From Karstenula rhodostoma CBS 690.94 (lineage: Eukaryota; Ascomycota; Dothideomycetes; Pleosporales; Didymosphaeriaceae), in assembly GCA_010093485.1 (NCBI GenBank), contig MU001507.1:508844-572843 (forward strand): DNA of 64,000 nucleotides, written 5' to 3'. Under the pieces are notes generated by a model. The model did not search any database, was not told the origin of the DNA, and saw only the letters and a program-made list of their open reading frames with translations. The position numbers were made by a program, and so were the translations under genes. Of this stretch, positions 11,892 through 22,587 are shown piece after piece; within the stretch, counting starts at the first letter, position 1, and every line of letters starts with the position of its first letter.

Positions 11892-13535
11892 CTATGACGA
11901 AGATCCAGACTTGCGAGGATGGCGAGTGATCTTGCCACTCACGACCTTGTTCAGCGAGGACTTCTCCGTAGTCTTTCCAGCCGTAGCCTTGCTAGCCGTA
12001 GTCGTGCTAGCTGTGGCCTTGCGAGCTGTGCCTTCGCGCAACGAGGACTTATCAGCAGCTTTGGTACCCACCATCTTGTGTAGCTTGGGATTCTTCCCCG
12101 TACCGGTCTTGTTCTTGTTCTGGCGCGCAAGCTTAGCGTCGAGCTTGCGCTTCTCTTTCTCACGGCCCAGGGCTGCATCAGATGCAATCTTGTACTCGTC
12201 GTCCGTCATCTTGGTGATGTGCGCCATGATGGGACGCTCGTGATTGTCAAAGTCGATACTGACGTTCGGGTAAGCGAACGGATTTTCGACAATACGGGAG
12301 ATGTGCACATTGCGAATAGTGTGTGTGACGTTGATGTACTTGATCGATCGGAGGTCGGCGTGGATCATGTCGCCGTCGTAAGTGACTGCGCCTGGAGCAA
12401 CTTCGGCGGAGCAACTGTCTTTCATGATCGGGCGACGGACAGGCTTGGGGGCAGTCACCACGGTCGTCGTGCTCATGACTTGGTTGGGACGGCTCATGAT
12501 CGAGGCCGCCATGGTGTCTGCAAAAGAGCGACGTAGCTTCGGGTTGCGAGCAAAGACGTTGCCCGACAACTGGGCTGCTGCAGCCTTGCGCTTCTCCTCC
12601 GCCTTGATCATGCGGTCGAACTCGGGGTCTAAGGTAGCCTTCGTAGTGGTCTTTGATTCCTCGGCAGCAGTCTTCGTCGCGCGCGCTTTGATGCTAGTCA
12701 CGCTCTTGCGCTTCCGCTGAGTAACGACCACATCGTCGTCGAAATGGTCTCCAGTGCCCAGCTCCACAAATTCCTTGGAGCTAGGGACGTCTGAGCGGGT
12801 CTTGCGTTTCTTTGCGATCGGCTGCTCATCGGTGCCGCTCCTCTCTGCGTCGTTATCCTCGGGCTTTATAGCTCCTGGACTCTTGGCAGACTTCTTCACG
12901 GCGTCGTCGGGACGCTTACGCTTCTTGGATACCTCTTCCGTCATGTGGACGTCGTCAGGTGTAGTGTCGTCGGCTGGGCCAGTGGTGGTAGGCTCAGAGC
13001 TCTGCGCTGGGTCGGTAACCTTCAAGTTGTTAAATGGGTTGCTACTTTTCCAACTCGAAAGACGTACCTCGGCGGGAGCGATAGGAGTTGTAGGTGTGAT
13101 GGGGTCCACAACTGGGAGGAAATCCTCAGCCACTTGAGCGGTAGTTTCGGAGGCCTGGTGCTATCCCAAAATCAGCTCGGAATGTTCATAAGCGTGAGAG
13201 ATCTACCTTGCGCTCCTCCATATTGGTGAATTTAGGCGATCCGAGTGTCTCCGAAACCTCCTGCTGAGCCTTCATATTCTCGACGACCGCCATCCTGACC
13301 GTATCTGCTGGTACCGAGGCGGTGGACTTGGGCGTCACTTCCCTTGCAAATGGGATCGAGCTGGACGGCTTCGGCGAGGCGGCGCAATTTGCGCGAGCTT
13401 CGGATGCCTTGGTCGGCTGCATGTACGAGGGCTGATATGGAGTTAGATATGCAATGAACAACCAAAACTTGAGGATGGGGTACTTACGGTGCTGCGGCGT
13501 CGGGGAGGTAAGCTGGGAGTACTACGAGGAGACAT
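11892..13535 (-). CDS. Lysine-rich disordered protein, probably nuclear
   Basis: Three exons: 13535-13488, 13431-13207 and 13160-11892, all phase 0, giving about 513 residues. The last acceptor is ambiguous: TAG at 13161 or CAG six bases further on, changing two residues (His-Gln). The protein starts MSPRSTPSLPPRRRST. It has basic clusters typical of nuclear localisation signals (KKRKRP, KKRKTR, QRKRKS) amid Ser/Thr/Asp-rich disorder. A conserved-looking ordered block near residues 330-410 (IKYINVTHTIRNVHISRI, PNVSIDFDNHERPIMAHI) may be the functional domain. The C-terminus is a low-complexity Ala/Thr/Lys tail. I do not recognise the family. Confidence 0.7.
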
Positions 13536-14497
13536 TGTCCAGGTAGATTGAGTGCACTTTTGAAGGAAGTTGATGAATGGATGTCAGTCCAAAAGCTATA
13601 TGGGGTCGCGCGATGCGCGATAAACCGGGCAATTCGGGTGTAGCGATAGGTGCTGACAGGTGCGAAATTTTAAAGTGAGAAGACCCGGTAGAGCTGTACG
13701 TGGGATTTGATTTATTGAGTGCGGTGGACAATGACGGTGCCAAGACCCCCTGCGCTAGTAAAAATGAGGTGAATGTGAGAACCCGTGCGCGACACAAATA
13801 TTTTTCACGCACGACCGTGGGGAAAATCTGATAAAGGGCAACGCGTTGTGATTTTTGCAAAGGTCTGTTGTGTCGATAATTATTGTTCTAATACTCCCGA
13901 GTACCCAAAATCTTAGTTCAATACACGCGGCGCCATGAAGCAAAACAATAGAACAAAGCCAATTTAGGATAGCTCGAATCCAGGATATCGATCAATGGCT
14001 AAAGAGACGACCATGGGAGCAAATCACAGAGGCCAATGGTCGCTAGAACAATAACTTACGCAGGCGGGTAGTCTAGTGGAACAATACTCGTCGGCACGCC
14101 CAAACGAAGGTGTCATGTACGCTATTACGTCGATATAGAAGGCTTGCACACCAGCGAAAGTACACATACGAGTCGTGCCATAGATGAGCAGTCTGCATCA
14201 TCACACATCAGAGACTCTGCCTGAGCGGGCGTTATCATCGCCGAATTTACATGTAATCTATCTATGAGAATCTCCCCTGACACAGCATTGGGACGCCAGT
14301 TTGATGACTGCAATAATGAGTTGATATTGACTCAAAACACAAGGTCCGATGCCACAATTGAGAAGTAATCTGACACATAATTCCTCGCGAAGAACTTGTA
14401 CATAAAACAGAAATTCGGAAAAATCCCGAGATTAGAAATTCAGATGCAATACTGGATATCGAAAACTATCTACACCTTCTATAATCAATTTTTGACC

Positions 14498-14548
14498 CTT
14501 CGCGAGCTTCTGCAAGCCGCAGTATAGGAACTCTGTGGGGTACCAAAA
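14498..14548 (+). repeat. Dispersed repeat family 2, copy 1
   Basis: Contains CTTCGCGAGCTT, then GCAAGCCGC and AACTCTGTGGGGTACCAAAA. Matches the copy at 20272-20332 apart from an 11-bp gap and a few substitutions. Confidence 0.5.
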
Positions 14549-14796
14549 GACCCTCTATAATACAAAGCCGATCCTGAGAAATGTATAGACAATGAGTACA
14601 TGAAATTCAAATAAATCCAAATCCAAAATCCAAAATCGAAATAAACGCAAACAGTCAGAGAAAGGCGGAAACGCTACAACGCAAGCAGGCCGATGATCCG
14701 CATCGAATAAGACAGCTCATGGGAAGTGGTTATATGGTTGAGAAATCAAATGATTCTGAGGCCACAGTTTCTGGCGAAGTCAGAATGTGAGGCACA

Positions 14797-14874
14797 TAGG
14801 AGTCTGTTGGGTTTGGTAGCCCGGGGAGCCGGCTCCATAGAGGAGCTGCGCGCTGCTGAAGTATGGGTAGCGAT
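14797..14874 (+). repeat. Dispersed repeat family 1, copy A
   Basis: Begins TAGGAGTCTGTTGGG and continues through GGAGCCGGCTCCATAGAGGAG to GAAGTATGGGTAGCGAT. The same ordered words recur at 17900, 24290, 25270 (reverse), 45252 and 52573. Confidence 0.65.
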
Positions 14875-15111
14875 AGATTTGTGCCTGTAAGGCACATACT
14901 GTGCGTAGCTTGGCGATCTTGATCGAGGAAAGCTCCCAGGACGCACACCAGCATCGCTGGCCCTGGGATGGTATAGGGTACTTTTTTTCCGTCCATTATT
15001 TGCGCTTGGTTTGTGCGGGACGTCGAGAAATGGTTGAGAGATCAATTCGAGTTCTTTAGGTGATATGAACTTCGGTGGTCATATCTGGTGGTGGATAGGG
15101 ATGCGACGGAC

Positions 15112-17402
15112 TCAGACGCGAGCGCTGCGCTTAGTGAACTTGTTGTTGGAGAGTTTGAAGCGCCTTTCCGGGGGACCGGAAGGGGTGAAGTTAGTCCCAT
15201 TGCGTCGAGCCGAGGAAGTAGAGTGGGCGGCAGCAGTCCTAGCAGGAGGGTTGGTAACAGTCGGAGTGGAAGATGTAGCGACAATCCGACCACGTGTACT
15301 AGCAGAGGGGAGGGCTACAGGTTTAGCAGGTCGGGTGGTCGCAGTACCATTGCGTTTTCCTCGCTGTATGGGAAGCTCATCCTCTTCCTCTTCATCTTGA
15401 GTTTGCTGAGTGGTGGAAGGCTGAGCGCGGCGGGTGGGCGCAGTCGGTTTGGGTGCGACCCTGGTGCGCTTTACGGGTAGAGAGTCCTCGTCCTTATCGC
15501 GATCGTCTTCTGGCTGAAGGCGCTTGCGGTTCTGCGCAGGGACGGATCGGTTCACCTTAGCCGGCTTTGGTGCGAGAGGTACCCTAGTGGCATTGTAGAT
15601 CTTTGTGGCAGAGCTCTTGAGTTGCGAGCGGCTGATTGCAAAAGCAGAAGAATTTGCTGCAGTCCTAGCGCGCTTCTTTGGCTGTGTAAACATCTTTTCG
15701 TCAGATCCCTCATCGCCTTCTGGCTCAATCACAACTGGGTGAGAACGCTTCTTGGTCTCAGAAGGGTTTGCTACAGTCTTGACCCACTTCTTCGGCTGTT
15801 TTGTAATCTCTTCATCAGACTTTGCCCTAGTTACAACTGGGCGAGAACGCTTCTGGGTATCGGACAGGTTGTACCGAGTGCTGTCATCTGGCCTAGGAGT
15901 CGGCGGGTTCCTGAAGCCTCCAGTACTGGCCGAATTCTTTCTTCGCTGAGCCTCGGTGTTAGCATTGCGCTCGAAGATAGCCATGATCTTTGCCGCCTTG
16001 GCCAAACTCTCCAGGTTCCTCATCTCCGGGATCTCATCCTTAGACCTCTCCTCTTTGTGTGGGCGGCCGTGTACCGGTGGACGAGTGACTGCGGCGTGCG
16101 CAGGCCGAGGAGCGGGAACAGTCGTCGGAAGAGCTGCTGCAGGGATTGGAGCCGGAGCAGGAGCCTGGACTGCGTTGGCAGCTGGTGTGCGGTATGCAGT
16201 GCCTCGAGGTTGAGGCTTGGTAGGGTGACTGTCCAGATGCCTTTGCCTCCTTGTGCCCGCTCGAAGACGAGCATAATCTTCCTTATCTTCGTCGAACCTG
16301 AAGTACTTTGATGAGCCCGATTTGGACTCAGGTACCCCATCGACGAAAGTGAACTTCTTAGGCGTACCATAGCATGCCTGACCATACTTGCGAGTGCGGG
16401 TAAACACCAGATGATCATAGGGCTTCTCCATTTCCCCAAGGTTTCTGTAGTCTGGCATCCACGGATCGCGAGCAATGGCTATGTGTGTCTTAGGTACGGC
16501 TGGTATAGAAATGCCACTGCGACGTGGATAGAGCTGAATGCGAAGTTAACCTCTTTCATCTTGTTACAGCGTTGGGATAAACTTACAGCATCTTGGATGG
16601 CTTCTGCACGTTGAGGATCGTAGATGTAGGGACAAACACCTTTATCACCAAGCTTACTGCGACGTTTGGGTGGCTTCACCAACTCCTCAGGCGCATTGGA
16701 TACTTTGGATCCTTCTGCAATTTCCCCTTCCTCTGGCTTTTCGAGGATCTCTCTCTCTTCGAGCCCCTCGGATTCTTTCGGCAAGGCAGGAGCTTCGAGT
16801 GCGCAGTCAGTCTGCGGCATAGGAAAGGTGCAGAGCTGACGAGGCTGAAATGTGGGCTGCCAGCCTTTATTGATCGCCTTTCGGAAGTTTGATTTCGATT
16901 CCGATCTGGCCTCTCTATGAATCTGCGCAGAGTCAGTGGCAATAGGATACAAGGAAAGCAAATGATGTACTTCTCGGTTAATCTCCTGTTTGCGTTGCTT
17001 CGCGTAACTTTTCCTACCATTCTTCGATATGGTGTCCATTATCTTCAGGGCATCGGGGTCGATGATACGCCTCAATGCCGCGCTCAACGTCGATTGTTCC
17101 CTGGGTGTTCTCCTTGCTATCTCCCGTCCCTTTGGCTCAGACAAGGACTTCTCCTGACGATGTGCGCACTTTGGCAGATCGAGGTCGTTCTGTTCGTCAT
17201 CCGAGATATCCTCTGACTCGGCAACGGAATCATCGGAGGGCTCATAATCATCGGAGGGCTCGTAATCGTCGGAGTCTTCAGCCTTGCGCTTGCGCATGCG
17301 ACGCCTTGACTCTTCTGGTGAGAGACGCTGTACGCGCTTTGTCTCCCGTTCCTCGTCGATCTTGGAAGCTCCGCGCTTCACGCCCTTCCGACGCTCAGCC
17401 AT
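15112..17402 (-). CDS. Disordered basic/acidic protein, probably nuclear
   Basis: Two exons, 17402-16587 and 16533-15112, joined across a 53-bp intron (GTAAGT donor, CATTCAG acceptor, phase 0) to give 745 residues. Without this splice the first open frame stops at 16479 and the second lacks its start. The N-terminus is strongly basic (MAERRKGVKRGASK, RRRMRKRKAED). It is followed by a tandem DDYEPS repeat and acidic patches. A middle block holds TRTRKYGQACYGTPKKFTF and YFRFDEDKEDYARL, perhaps a short conserved domain. The C-terminal half carries repeated KKRARTAA/KKRSHPVV-type basic motifs, likely nuclear localisation signals. The family is not recognised. Confidence 0.72.
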
Positions 17403-18633
17403 TGCGAGATAACTTTGTCGGAGCCTTCGGTACTTTACGCAGGTTAACAAACTGTCACGTGATTGCCGAACGTGCACCTACTGTTCAGGAGAGTTGTCGG
17501 ATGTCAGTGGAGTACGTTAATCGAGTGAACGGTGTTTCGTTGAGAAGTCACGGTAAAGACCGCGAGGCGAGGCTGTTGTGTGAATTGAGGTGTCGCCGTC
17601 GACGAGTTTAAATTTGCAGGCAGGATGCGTTCGATTAAGTTGGAGGTAACGACACGAGCGACAAATTCTGAGTGCAGGAATAGAGGGCGGGTTTATGGTT
17701 ACGGAAGCCGCTTCTGCGAAAAATCTCCCTATGAATATGGTAGGCGCGCAAGTAGGCTTGCTTCGGGGTTAAGTCTAGAATGGGAAAATGGATTTGTGAG
17801 GGCATGTGGGGTAACCATGGATTGCATTTATTTAGTATTCTTTGGCGCTCATGGTCTGCATGTTACCTGGGTACTGCGTAACATCACTGCTCCCACACAT
17901 AGGAGTCTGTTGGGATGGGTAACCAGGGGGGCGGGCACCGTAGAGGAGCACGTGGCGAATAGCTAGATGGTCGCAGTCAAGTTGTTGGGCAGGTAGCGGC
18001 GCACGCACGAATATTGCATAAGACTTTGAAGTGACATCCTGGCGTAAAAGATTTAGCTTTTGGTCTGCATATCTTGCTATCTTAATAGACATTGAGAGTA
18101 TTTTCCACAAGTTATGGCTCTTCGGTATGGGGTTGAAGAGAATGTATGGCAAGGAACTGTACACTGCATTGATTTTGATAACTTGAATGGGTTTTCGGGC
18201 GGAGCCGAGCTGAGTAACTACCAATAACTAGATTTTTTCGAATGCGGTCATACTATGCACGTTCGCTGTATCCGAAATATATAACTACGGGAGGTGAGAT
18301 GGGCAAAAGAGTGGTATGCAGAATTTAGGACTATATGCGTTTGCTTGCTAGGCATCAAATGATGTACGATACGGTATTTTATAGGCAAGCAATCGACGGC
18401 GACCACCATTTTCTCATGGGAGGAGCTAGAGTCACAACTAGATAGGAAGTGTTGCAGATTCCAAAGCAGATCCATCCACGAAGACATGAACCCCCCCAGT
18501 GACTATTGTACATGCTAATCATGGAGACCAACGCAAGCCCAGATGCATTATAAACCCAGTTGGCTACCACGCCCTACCATATCACCGCGTGCTCCCTCCC
18601 AAGCCAAAACCCAAGCAGCCACACCCTAATAAC
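17403..18633. other. Intergenic spacer with a dispersed repeat
   Basis: No supported gene. An open frame at 17625-17966 runs through the family 1 repeat and is probably fortuitous. It holds the repeat at 17900-18018. Confidence 0.45.
17900..18018 (+). repeat. Dispersed repeat family 1, copy B (internally deleted)
   Basis: Starts TAGGAGTCTGTTGGG, with GGTAACCAGG and GTAGAGGAGC. It ends with AGTTGTTGGGC and GCACGCACGAATATTGCA, matching the far end of the longer copy at 24290-24470. About 60 bp of that copy's middle is missing, so the shared unit is about 180 bp when complete. Confidence 0.65.
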
Positions 18634-19557
18634 CTACTTCCTTCCAGCCTTCCGCGCCGCCATCTGAGCCGCGGTAAGCATTACCCGCTTACCCGGCAGA
18701 TTCCCGCCCTTAGCCTTGTCAAGAACCTTGGCCAGGTTCTTATTCATGGCCGGCTTCTTCGGTGCAGGGCTCTCCACTGCGGCAGCACGCTTCTCCACCT
18801 TCACGTCTGCGGCCATAGTCTTGGAGGCAGTACGCGAAACCGGCTTCTTGGTCGCCTTCTTACAGGGCGCATACTCAACCTCCTCGTCTGAGTATTCGGC
18901 CTCGGCAGAGCTCTTCTTGCTTGCCACGCGCCGAACACCGGCCTTGCCCAAGAGCGACTTCACCTTCTTCGCCGCGGGGGCCTTTACGGCCTCCGCCTCC
19001 ATCTTCGCAGGCTTGAGCACTGACTTCTTCGCCAGCTCCGCGAGGTCCGTGTCGGAGGTGATCTCGAATTCTTCGTAGCTGCGCTTCTTGCTTGCGCTGC
19101 CTGCTCCAGCGTCGAAGTCTTCGGTCGGCTGCTTGCATGCATTGTGGGCGCCAGCACCCGCAGCATTCGATGCTTTGGAGACTTCCTTGGAGGAAGCGCG
19201 AGGTGCCTTGCGGCGCTTTGCAGCGGGTGTGTCTTGATAGAACAGCTTCTCGAGGGCGGACTTGGGTTTTGCGGTCGGCTTCTTGGGCTCGTCTGGGAAT
19301 ACGCGCGCGAGTTCCTCGTAAAGGTTCTTCGCTGCAGCTGGAGTCTGCGAGGTAGACTTCAGGAGGGCCTGTTTCTGGGCGACGGGCTTTGGGACGGTGG
19401 GCTTGGGCTTAGGCATAGGCTGAGGCTGAGGCTGAGGATGAGCAGCAAGCTCCTCGGCGGAAGGGTATGTCATCTTGGAGTCGGGGAAGGTCGTTTTGAA
19501 TTTGACGGGTTTCACGCCCGTTGCCTCGGAAAGGAGGTCCTGGATATTGAATGACAT
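18634..19557 (-). CDS. Lysine/alanine-rich disordered protein with NKNL-K-LDK C-terminal motif
   Basis: A single exon of 307 residues, starting MSFNIQDLLSEATGVKP. A Pro-Gln/Pro-Lys stretch near residues 40-60 is followed by many Lys-Lys-Ala repeats and short basic clusters (KRRKAPRASSK, KKRSYEEF). The last 45 residues contain MNKNLAKVLDKAKGGNLPGK. This closely matches the tail of the protein encoded at 22588-23751 (NKNNLGKILDKGENQPGM), so the two probably form a small family. Composition recalls chromatin- or nucleolus-associated proteins, but no domain is recognised. The 5' flank contains no alternative exon that I can support. Confidence 0.7.
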   Translation of the reverse strand: MSFNIQDLLSEATGVKPVKFKTTFPDSKMTYPSAEELAAHPQPQPQPMPKPKPTVPKPVAQKQALLKSTSQTPAAAKNLYEELARVFPDEPKKPTAKPKSALEKLFYQDTPAAKRRKAPRASSKEVSKASNAAGAGAHNACKQPTEDFDAGAGSASKKRSYEEFEITSDTDLAELAKKSVLKPAKMEAEAVKAPAAKKVKSLLGKAGVRRVASKKSSAEAEYSDEEVEYAPCKKATKKPVSRTASKTMAADVKVEKRAAAVESPAPKKPAMNKNLAKVLDKAKGGNLPGKRVMLTAAQMAARKAGRK

Positions 19558-20738
19558 GTTTGTTGATTGTGTACAAGGTGTGTTCTCGGGTGTCGAGCTT
19601 TTCGGGTTGAATGGACGGCGGAAGACCGAAGAATGTGTGTTCTTTGAGCAAGGAGAAGTATGAGCTTATGTGATGGAGGTATTCTGAGTGCAAACGATAC
19701 AGTCGAAAAGGTTGACGAAGAAGTGTGTGGAGTGGAAAGGTTTGGTGGTGACAAGGTGTAGGGCGCGCGACTATAAGTTCAGGCTCCGCTATTGTGCCTG
19801 CGGTGCGCCCCGAAATCAACCCACGTACCTATTGTCGCAATTTTCGGAAGGTGGCTGGGGTGAAAAGTTTGGTGAATGGTGCCTCGAGTGAAAGTGAATA
19901 ATGCTATAGCGGACAGAGTTGTCCCCAGCCGACAATAAGAGATTTGTATTGTATCTAGAGGTAATATGCACGATAACAATAATCGGCTACAGGTTGATCA
20001 TGGTTGTCTTGAGATGTTTAGCTGTTCCATTACCTGTATCAACTTTCCTGATTGGTACGCTTTGCGACCAAGCCTCGCCCACGGCAAAGTCGGTGGATGT
20101 TTCCATCATCTATCAATTTAAGTAGGTACTGTCATGTATGTAAAGTTTTGAGGATAAAGCCTCAGAATATTTGCAGGAAAATCCGCTAGTTAGATATCTA
20201 TCGTATACAGCCCTCAAGTGTCGTACGGAACCTGAAAAGATAAAGCCTACGTGACATAGTCAAATGTGATACTTCGCGAGCTTGGGCAAGCCGCGGCAAA
20301 ACTCGATAAATGAACTCGGTGGGGTGCCAAAACACAAATAGACATAGTCAGTAGCATACTTGTTCTATTTTTACCTTTTCCAAATTACTTCTATACATCC
20401 CGTCAAGTCGTACAGATCTCGAAGAAACGTGCACAGCTTCTGTGATACAAATTATCAGAGTCACTATGGATATGTTCTAGCTACAGTGTCGTTCTTGAAA
20501 GACGACTTACCTGACAGTCGGCATAACAATCGGGCTAAACGTAAGGCACGTAGAGGATAATGGTATCACCCAGTAGATTGTATGTAGTTATGTACTGGTC
20601 ATGCACAAGGGCTTCCCAAATTCATGTTGTCTCTTTTGTCCATATCATCAATATCGTATGCATATGCCGTATATTTCCCAGCGCCCCACGGCTATCTCCG
20701 GGTATCGTGTCCTCCTCACGCTTCAACCACCGGCCACT
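19558..20738. other. Intergenic spacer, AT-rich
   Basis: No supported gene. It contains the family 2 repeat at 20272-20332. Remaining open frames are short and compositionally random. Confidence 0.45.
20272..20332 (+). repeat. Dispersed repeat family 2, copy 2
   Basis: Contains CTTCGCGAGCTTGGGCAAGC, CGCGGC and GAACTCGGTGGGGTGCCAAAA, in the same order as the copy at 14498-14548. A partial relative (GATACTTCGCG..TTTGCAAGC, reverse strand) sits inside the foldback element near 22065-22090. Confidence 0.5.
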
Positions 20739-21247
20739 CTACAATTCGTCCTTGCTGACACCGTCAATCGACACGAGCTCCGTCTCGAAGACTGCCTTGC
20801 ATTAGCGCGTGTCCAATCCACTTTACCCTCTCAGTAAACATACTCAACACGCTGTTCGCGGGGATGGGACCAGCGCCGCGGCTGCCATACGCCCAGTCAG
20901 GCTGGATGGTAAGCTTGCGCTTCTCGCCGGGGCACATGTCGAGCAGGCCCTGGTCCCAGCCCTTGATGACCTGGCCCTTGCCGACAGTGAAGCCCAGCGG
21001 CTGGCCGCGGTTGTACGAGGCGTCGAACTCGCTGCCGTCGCTCTCGAGGGTGCCGCGGTAGTGCACTTGGATGCCGTCACCGGCCTTGGTGGGGCGGTTG
21101 CACTCGACCTTGTTGACGACTTCCGTCTTGAGGTGCTGTGCTGCTTGTTAGCTGTGCGGTAGATGTGGCGGGATGATAGGGTACCTCGTTGTTGATGATG
21201 TCAGCGACAGCGGCGGTTGCCAGTGCGAGGATGACGGCGACCTTCAT
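20739..21247 (-). CDS. FPR2: FKBP-type peptidyl-prolyl isomerase, ER-retained (FKBP2 class)
   Basis: Accelerates cis-trans isomerisation of proline bonds in the endoplasmic reticulum. Exons are 21247-21185, 21135-20844 and 20791-20739 (phases 0 and 1), giving 135 residues, the usual length for secretory FKBPs. Residues 1-16 are a signal peptide (MKVAVILALATAAVAD). The FKBP core shows VHYRGTLESDGSEFDASY, FTVGKGQVIKGWDQGLLDM, GEKRKLTIQPDWAYGSRG and IPANSVLIFETELV, with the drug- and substrate-pocket aromatics Tyr, Phe, Trp and Tyr in place. The last small exon supplies IFETELVSIDGVSKDEL, ending in the ER retrieval signal KDEL. Missing that exon would lose both the last beta strand and the signal. 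Confidence 0.92.
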
Positions 21248-21853
21248 GATGGCTGTGGAGTGTTCGGAGAGGTGTATCGGGGGATTCTTTTGAGCAATTG
21301 ACTCGTGGGAGTTGTGCAATGGCTGCTGTGGCCTTTGTTGGGGTGCGTCAAGGATGTGGGAGAACGCCAAGCCACCCGCCTATTCTAGAGATCTGGCCGC
21401 AACATCCTTGTCATCTCGTCCTTCACAGAATATCCGTGCACTAGTCCCACCACTGGGTATTGCCTGCAAGGTATACTATCCTAACGAATGACGAGAGAGA
21501 GAGTGTGCGAATGCCGTGGTTTCAATCTTCTGCTGAATTTGTAATCAGAACACTGCGAAGAACATTATGAAGCCGACAAAGAAACAATGAGACAATGAAA
21601 CGGAGTATAAGTTTCCGCGCCTTTGGTATAAGAAGCAGGGTGGTCCTATCGGCGCTAATTCCATCGGTATACATTAGTTTCCCCACTTGCAGCGAGATCA
21701 CGTGACGTATAACTGGTATTTAACATCCAGCCAGTGCATGGCTTAACATGCCGTAAGGTCAAAGCTTGGAACCGCCAGAGCTATCTCGCAAACTTGGTGC
21801 CTGAGGGAGACGAAGAAACATGCATCAGCTCTCGACTGCCTCCCACAATATCA

Positions 21854-22163
21854 GTGCCTTGCAAAAGTTCTGACCCGCCTTCCCGTGGTACTGGATAATT
21901 GATCTAGTCAATATCTGCCAGTATATATATTATTGGGGGCCTAACTATTAGCTAGATTCTGTTAAAGTCAACTAAAATAAGGTAAAAGCGTATTAAAACT
22001 AGCCTACCAAAGGAAATAAACCAATAGCTCGCCCTCCACAATATATACACTGGCAGATATCTATAGCTTGCAAACGCGCGAAGTATCATGTTTAATACTA
22101 GCAGGTATTGACTAGATCAATTATCCAGTACCATGAGACGGTGGGTCAGAACTTTTGCAAGGC
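21854..22163. mobile_element. Foldback/MITE-like element with long terminal inverted repeats
   Basis: The left arm begins GTGCCTTGCAAAAGTTCTGA and runs about 60 bp. The reverse complement of the right arm (about 22104-22165) matches it with roughly four mismatches over 62 bp. Pairing then resumes between 21911-21940 and 22032-22061 (ATCTGCCAGT..TATATATT) after a 43-bp insertion in the right arm. The interior is AT-rich with no coding frame. Flanking 9-mers ACAATATCA (21845-21853) and ACAATACCA (22164-22172) differ by one base and look like a target-site duplication. That size would fit hAT- or Mutator-type transposases acting in trans; the assignment is inference. Confidence 0.7.
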
Positions 22164-22225
22164 ACAATACCAACAGCTCACAGAATATGCATTATAGACG
22201 TGAAATAGTAGCTTTCTCGTGCCTT

Positions 22226-22267
22226 TTGCTGTTCTCAACCATATATTTGCTGTTCTCAACCATATAT
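22226..22267 (+). repeat. Perfect 2 x 21-bp tandem duplication
   Basis: The unit TTGCTGTTCTCAACCATATA plus one T is repeated exactly twice with no spacer. It lies just downstream of the foldback element. It may be a replication-slippage product. Confidence 0.75.
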
Positions 22268-22587
22268 TGCGCGCTCCGGGCGTTTTTGTGGGGCGCAAAG
22301 TGCTTGGACCATGGTTCACCTATTCACCTCACAGGCACAATACCGTATTCCCTATTGTTCACTTACCTAGATATTCTGCTTCTTCCCACAGCGAGTTTAT
22401 AAGTGCGTGTCCCAGACACCCACTCGAAATCAAATCTTTCGCACCTGCTCTTGCCTCTATATCAACCTGCACTTCCTTTATCACGGCTTGCTTGATTCTG
22501 CAGCGCCATCACTCTCACGCACTCCAAGACATCTCAGCCACAACCTCGACTACTCCAGTCCCATAGCCAAGAGCTATTACCGCAAGC

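Larger units (their letters stand above)
13536..15111. other. Gene-free spacer with two dispersed repeats
   Basis: No supported gene in about 1.6 kb. Two short dispersed repeats at 14498-14548 and 14797-14874 are listed separately. Confidence 0.45.
21248..22587. other. Spacer with foldback element and tandem duplication
   Basis: No supported gene. It contains the foldback element and a two-copy tandem repeat, both listed separately. The final 180 bp are C/T-rich, as expected for a promoter and leader of the next plus-strand gene. Confidence 0.45.

Noticed and set aside
17625..17966. 113-codon plus-strand open frame
   Set aside because: Runs into dispersed repeat copy B and otherwise has random composition; likely fortuitous.
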